Both the position numbers and the translations under genes were made by a program. A stretch of DNA of 64,000 nucleotides from Alphaproteobacteria bacterium US3C007. GTDB lineage: Bacteria; Pseudomonadota; Alphaproteobacteria; Rhodobacterales; Rhodobacteraceae. Below are positions 63,245 to 64,000 of this stretch, piece after piece (positions within the stretch are counted from its first letter, which is position 1; the number at the start of each line of letters is the position of its first letter). The notes under the pieces are model-generated. The model had not been told where the DNA came from, searched no databases, and worked only from the letters and a program-made list of their open reading frames with translations. The DNA is taken from contig CP139918.1 in NCBI GenBank assembly GCA_034423775.1, forward strand, positions 930,001 through 994,000. Reading direction: 5' to 3'.

Positions 63245-63260
63245 TGCAACTAATGTTGCA
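63245..63260. promoter_or_regulatory. Palindromic operator candidate upstream of urtA
   Basis: TGCAAC-TAAT-GTTGCA is a perfect 6-4-6 inverted repeat about 70 bases upstream of the urtA start. It would overlap a promoter. The sequence is near but not equal to the NtrC consensus TGCAC-N-GTGCA. Confidence 0.45.
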
Positions 63261-63390
63261 ATTTGTGTGGCGATCGTTCCGAGCTGCAATTCGATCGGTC
63301 GTCACACGCCGTTACCGTCACATGGCCGCTCTGTGCCAAGCCGGTGATAAAGTCGTGCCGAGCGCAGGTGGAAAGCTCAAGGCACGCGGG

Positions 63391-63469
63391 CAAAAAAAAC
63401 AAAAAACAAAAGTTTTCGACTATAAATTAATCATCGCCTTCTTAAATGATTAATAAATAATCGAAAACT
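63391..63469 (-). terminator. Nested hairpin with T-rich tail in the urtA leader (minus strand)
   Basis: AGTTTTCGA (63411-63419) pairs with TCGAAAACT (63461-63469), and inside it ATTAATCAT (63426-63434) pairs with ATGATTAAT (63446-63454). The 6-base bulges are partly pairable and the loop is 11 bases. On the minus strand the structure is followed by TTTTGTTTTTTGTTTTTTTT (63391-63410), the layout of an intrinsic terminator or attenuator lying upstream of urtA. As plus-strand RNA it would be in the ureD leader. Confidence 0.5.
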
Positions 63470-63573
63470 AACCGAATTCCTTGAAACCTTCTGCATATGT
63501 TTGGATTTTCTGCGTCAAACCCGCAAGAAAGCGCAGGTGCAAAGACATGGCGCCTGCGCAATTGAGGATCGCG

Positions 63574-64000
63574 ATGAAAGACCTATTGGACAACTCTGTT
63601 ATCAATACCCCGCGCGCAATCGGCAGCCTCGCTGTCACGGCGCAAGCGGTGGATGGGTCAAGCCGTTTGAAAGATCTGTATCAAAACGGCTGCCTGAAAG
63701 CTTTGTTTCCCAACCAACCGGAACATCTGGAAGCGGTTTTGATCAATACATCGGGCGGCATAACGGGCGGCGATCATTTATCCTTTAACGCAAAAGCCGA
63801 ACCACAGGCGCATCTCACGCTGACAACCCAAGCCTGCGAGCGGATTTATAAAGCTCAACCCGATAGCATAGGGCGCGTTGAAACCACGCTTAGCATTGCC
63901 CCAGAAGCCTCATTAAACTGGGTGCCTCAAGAAACTCTTTTTTATGATAAGGGGGGGTTGAGCCGCCGCTTAACCATCCGCATGCATCACAGCGCGAAGC
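63574..64000 (+). CDS. ureD: Urease accessory protein UreD, N-terminal part (cut by window edge)
   Basis: About 142 residues are visible before the right edge. They begin MKDLLDNSVINTPRAIGSLA and include NGCLKALFPNQPEHLEAVLI, NTSGGITGGDHLSFNAKAEP and LTLTTQACERIYKA, the UreD signature set (GG-TGGD and TTQACERIY). UreD acts as scaffold in loading nickel into urease with UreF and UreG. ATG 63574 has GAGG 6 bases upstream; an in-frame ATG at 63547 is an alternative. The urease structural genes are expected beyond the window, so urea import and hydrolysis are encoded side by side. Confidence 0.92.
   Translation, partial: MKDLLDNSVINTPRAIGSLAVTAQAVDGSSRLKDLYQNGCLKALFPNQPEHLEAVLINTSGGITGGDHLSFNAKAEPQAHLTLTTQACERIYKAQPDSIGRVETTLSIAPEASLNWVPQETLFYDKGGLSRRLTIRMHHSAK

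Larger units (their letters stand above)
63176..63573. other. Divergent urtA-ureD control region
   Basis: These 398 bases hold the palindrome TGCAAC-TAAT-GTTGCA at 63245-63260, 70 bases before urtA, and a long nested inverted repeat at 63411-63469. I see no clear sigma54 (-24/-12) promoter or NtrC site. No protein gene was found inside. Confidence 0.5.

Noticed and set aside
63176..63573. Sigma54 promoter and NtrC site upstream of urtA
   Set aside because: No TGGCAC-N5-TTGCA match was found, and the palindrome differs from the NtrC consensus.
1..64000. tRNA, rRNA, CRISPR arrays, transposons, prophage
   Set aside because: No tRNA-like T-loop set, rRNA segment, spaced repeats, transposase or integrase was recognised.

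Overview
The window reads as a piece of a marine alphaproteobacterial chromosome, most likely the Roseobacter group of Rhodobacterales. The signs are a TRAP dicarboxylate-type transporter with a Tat-exported binding protein, several two-gene or larger ABC importers, phosphonate and urea scavenging genes, a Tat-dependent PhoX phosphatase and moderate base composition with short intergenic gaps. This is an inference from gene content; no rRNA, tRNA, CRISPR array or insertion sequence is visible.

Left part (1-20.8 kb): the 5' part of a Zur regulator with its palindromic box, a DUF1415 gene, then a plus-strand operon of a small membrane protein, a TRAP transporter (dctPQM), a succinate dehydrogenase/fumarate reductase-like complex in the order B-C-D-A and a two-subunit class I hydro-lyase. 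A LysR gene, a succinate-semialdehyde-type dehydrogenase and a zinc alcohol dehydrogenase follow. The flavoprotein lacks the covalent-FAD histidine and the hydro-lyase beta subunit lacks the usual DAAHKR motif, so this set probably oxidises and hydrates a C4-like acid other than plain succinate/fumarate. After it come alkB, a class III nucleotide cyclase with TolB-like and TPR parts, an NTF2-fold protein, two small unknown genes (one a 55-residue Cys-rich protein) and a VOC protein.

Middle (21-34 kb): phoX, a small membrane protein with a clear intrinsic terminator, a photolyase/cryptochrome-family gene, and a five-gene oligopeptide-type ABC operon on the minus strand.

Phosphonate region (33.3-51.1 kb): LysR, phnW, phnA and phnY (2-aminoethylphosphonate to acetate plus phosphate), an EamA exporter and a phosphonate monoester hydrolase on the plus strand. 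Facing them is a minus-strand operon of a Ugp-type ABC importer, a GabT-like aminotransferase, an alcohol dehydrogenase, a Hyi-like isomerase and a class III aminotransferase-fold protein resembling PbfA. Together these could import glycero-phosphonate esters, release aminoethylphosphonate and break its C-P bond.

Right part (51-64 kb): a GlxA/AraC regulator with a URO-D family protein, a Pit phosphate transporter with its DUF47 partner, a divergent MocR regulator, and urtABCDE for urea uptake next to the start of ureD. Phosphorus (phoX, phn, pehA, ugp-like, pit) and nitrogen (urea) scavenging dominate the window. Each of the four binding-protein genes that heads or precedes its permease genes is followed by an intercistronic hairpin.
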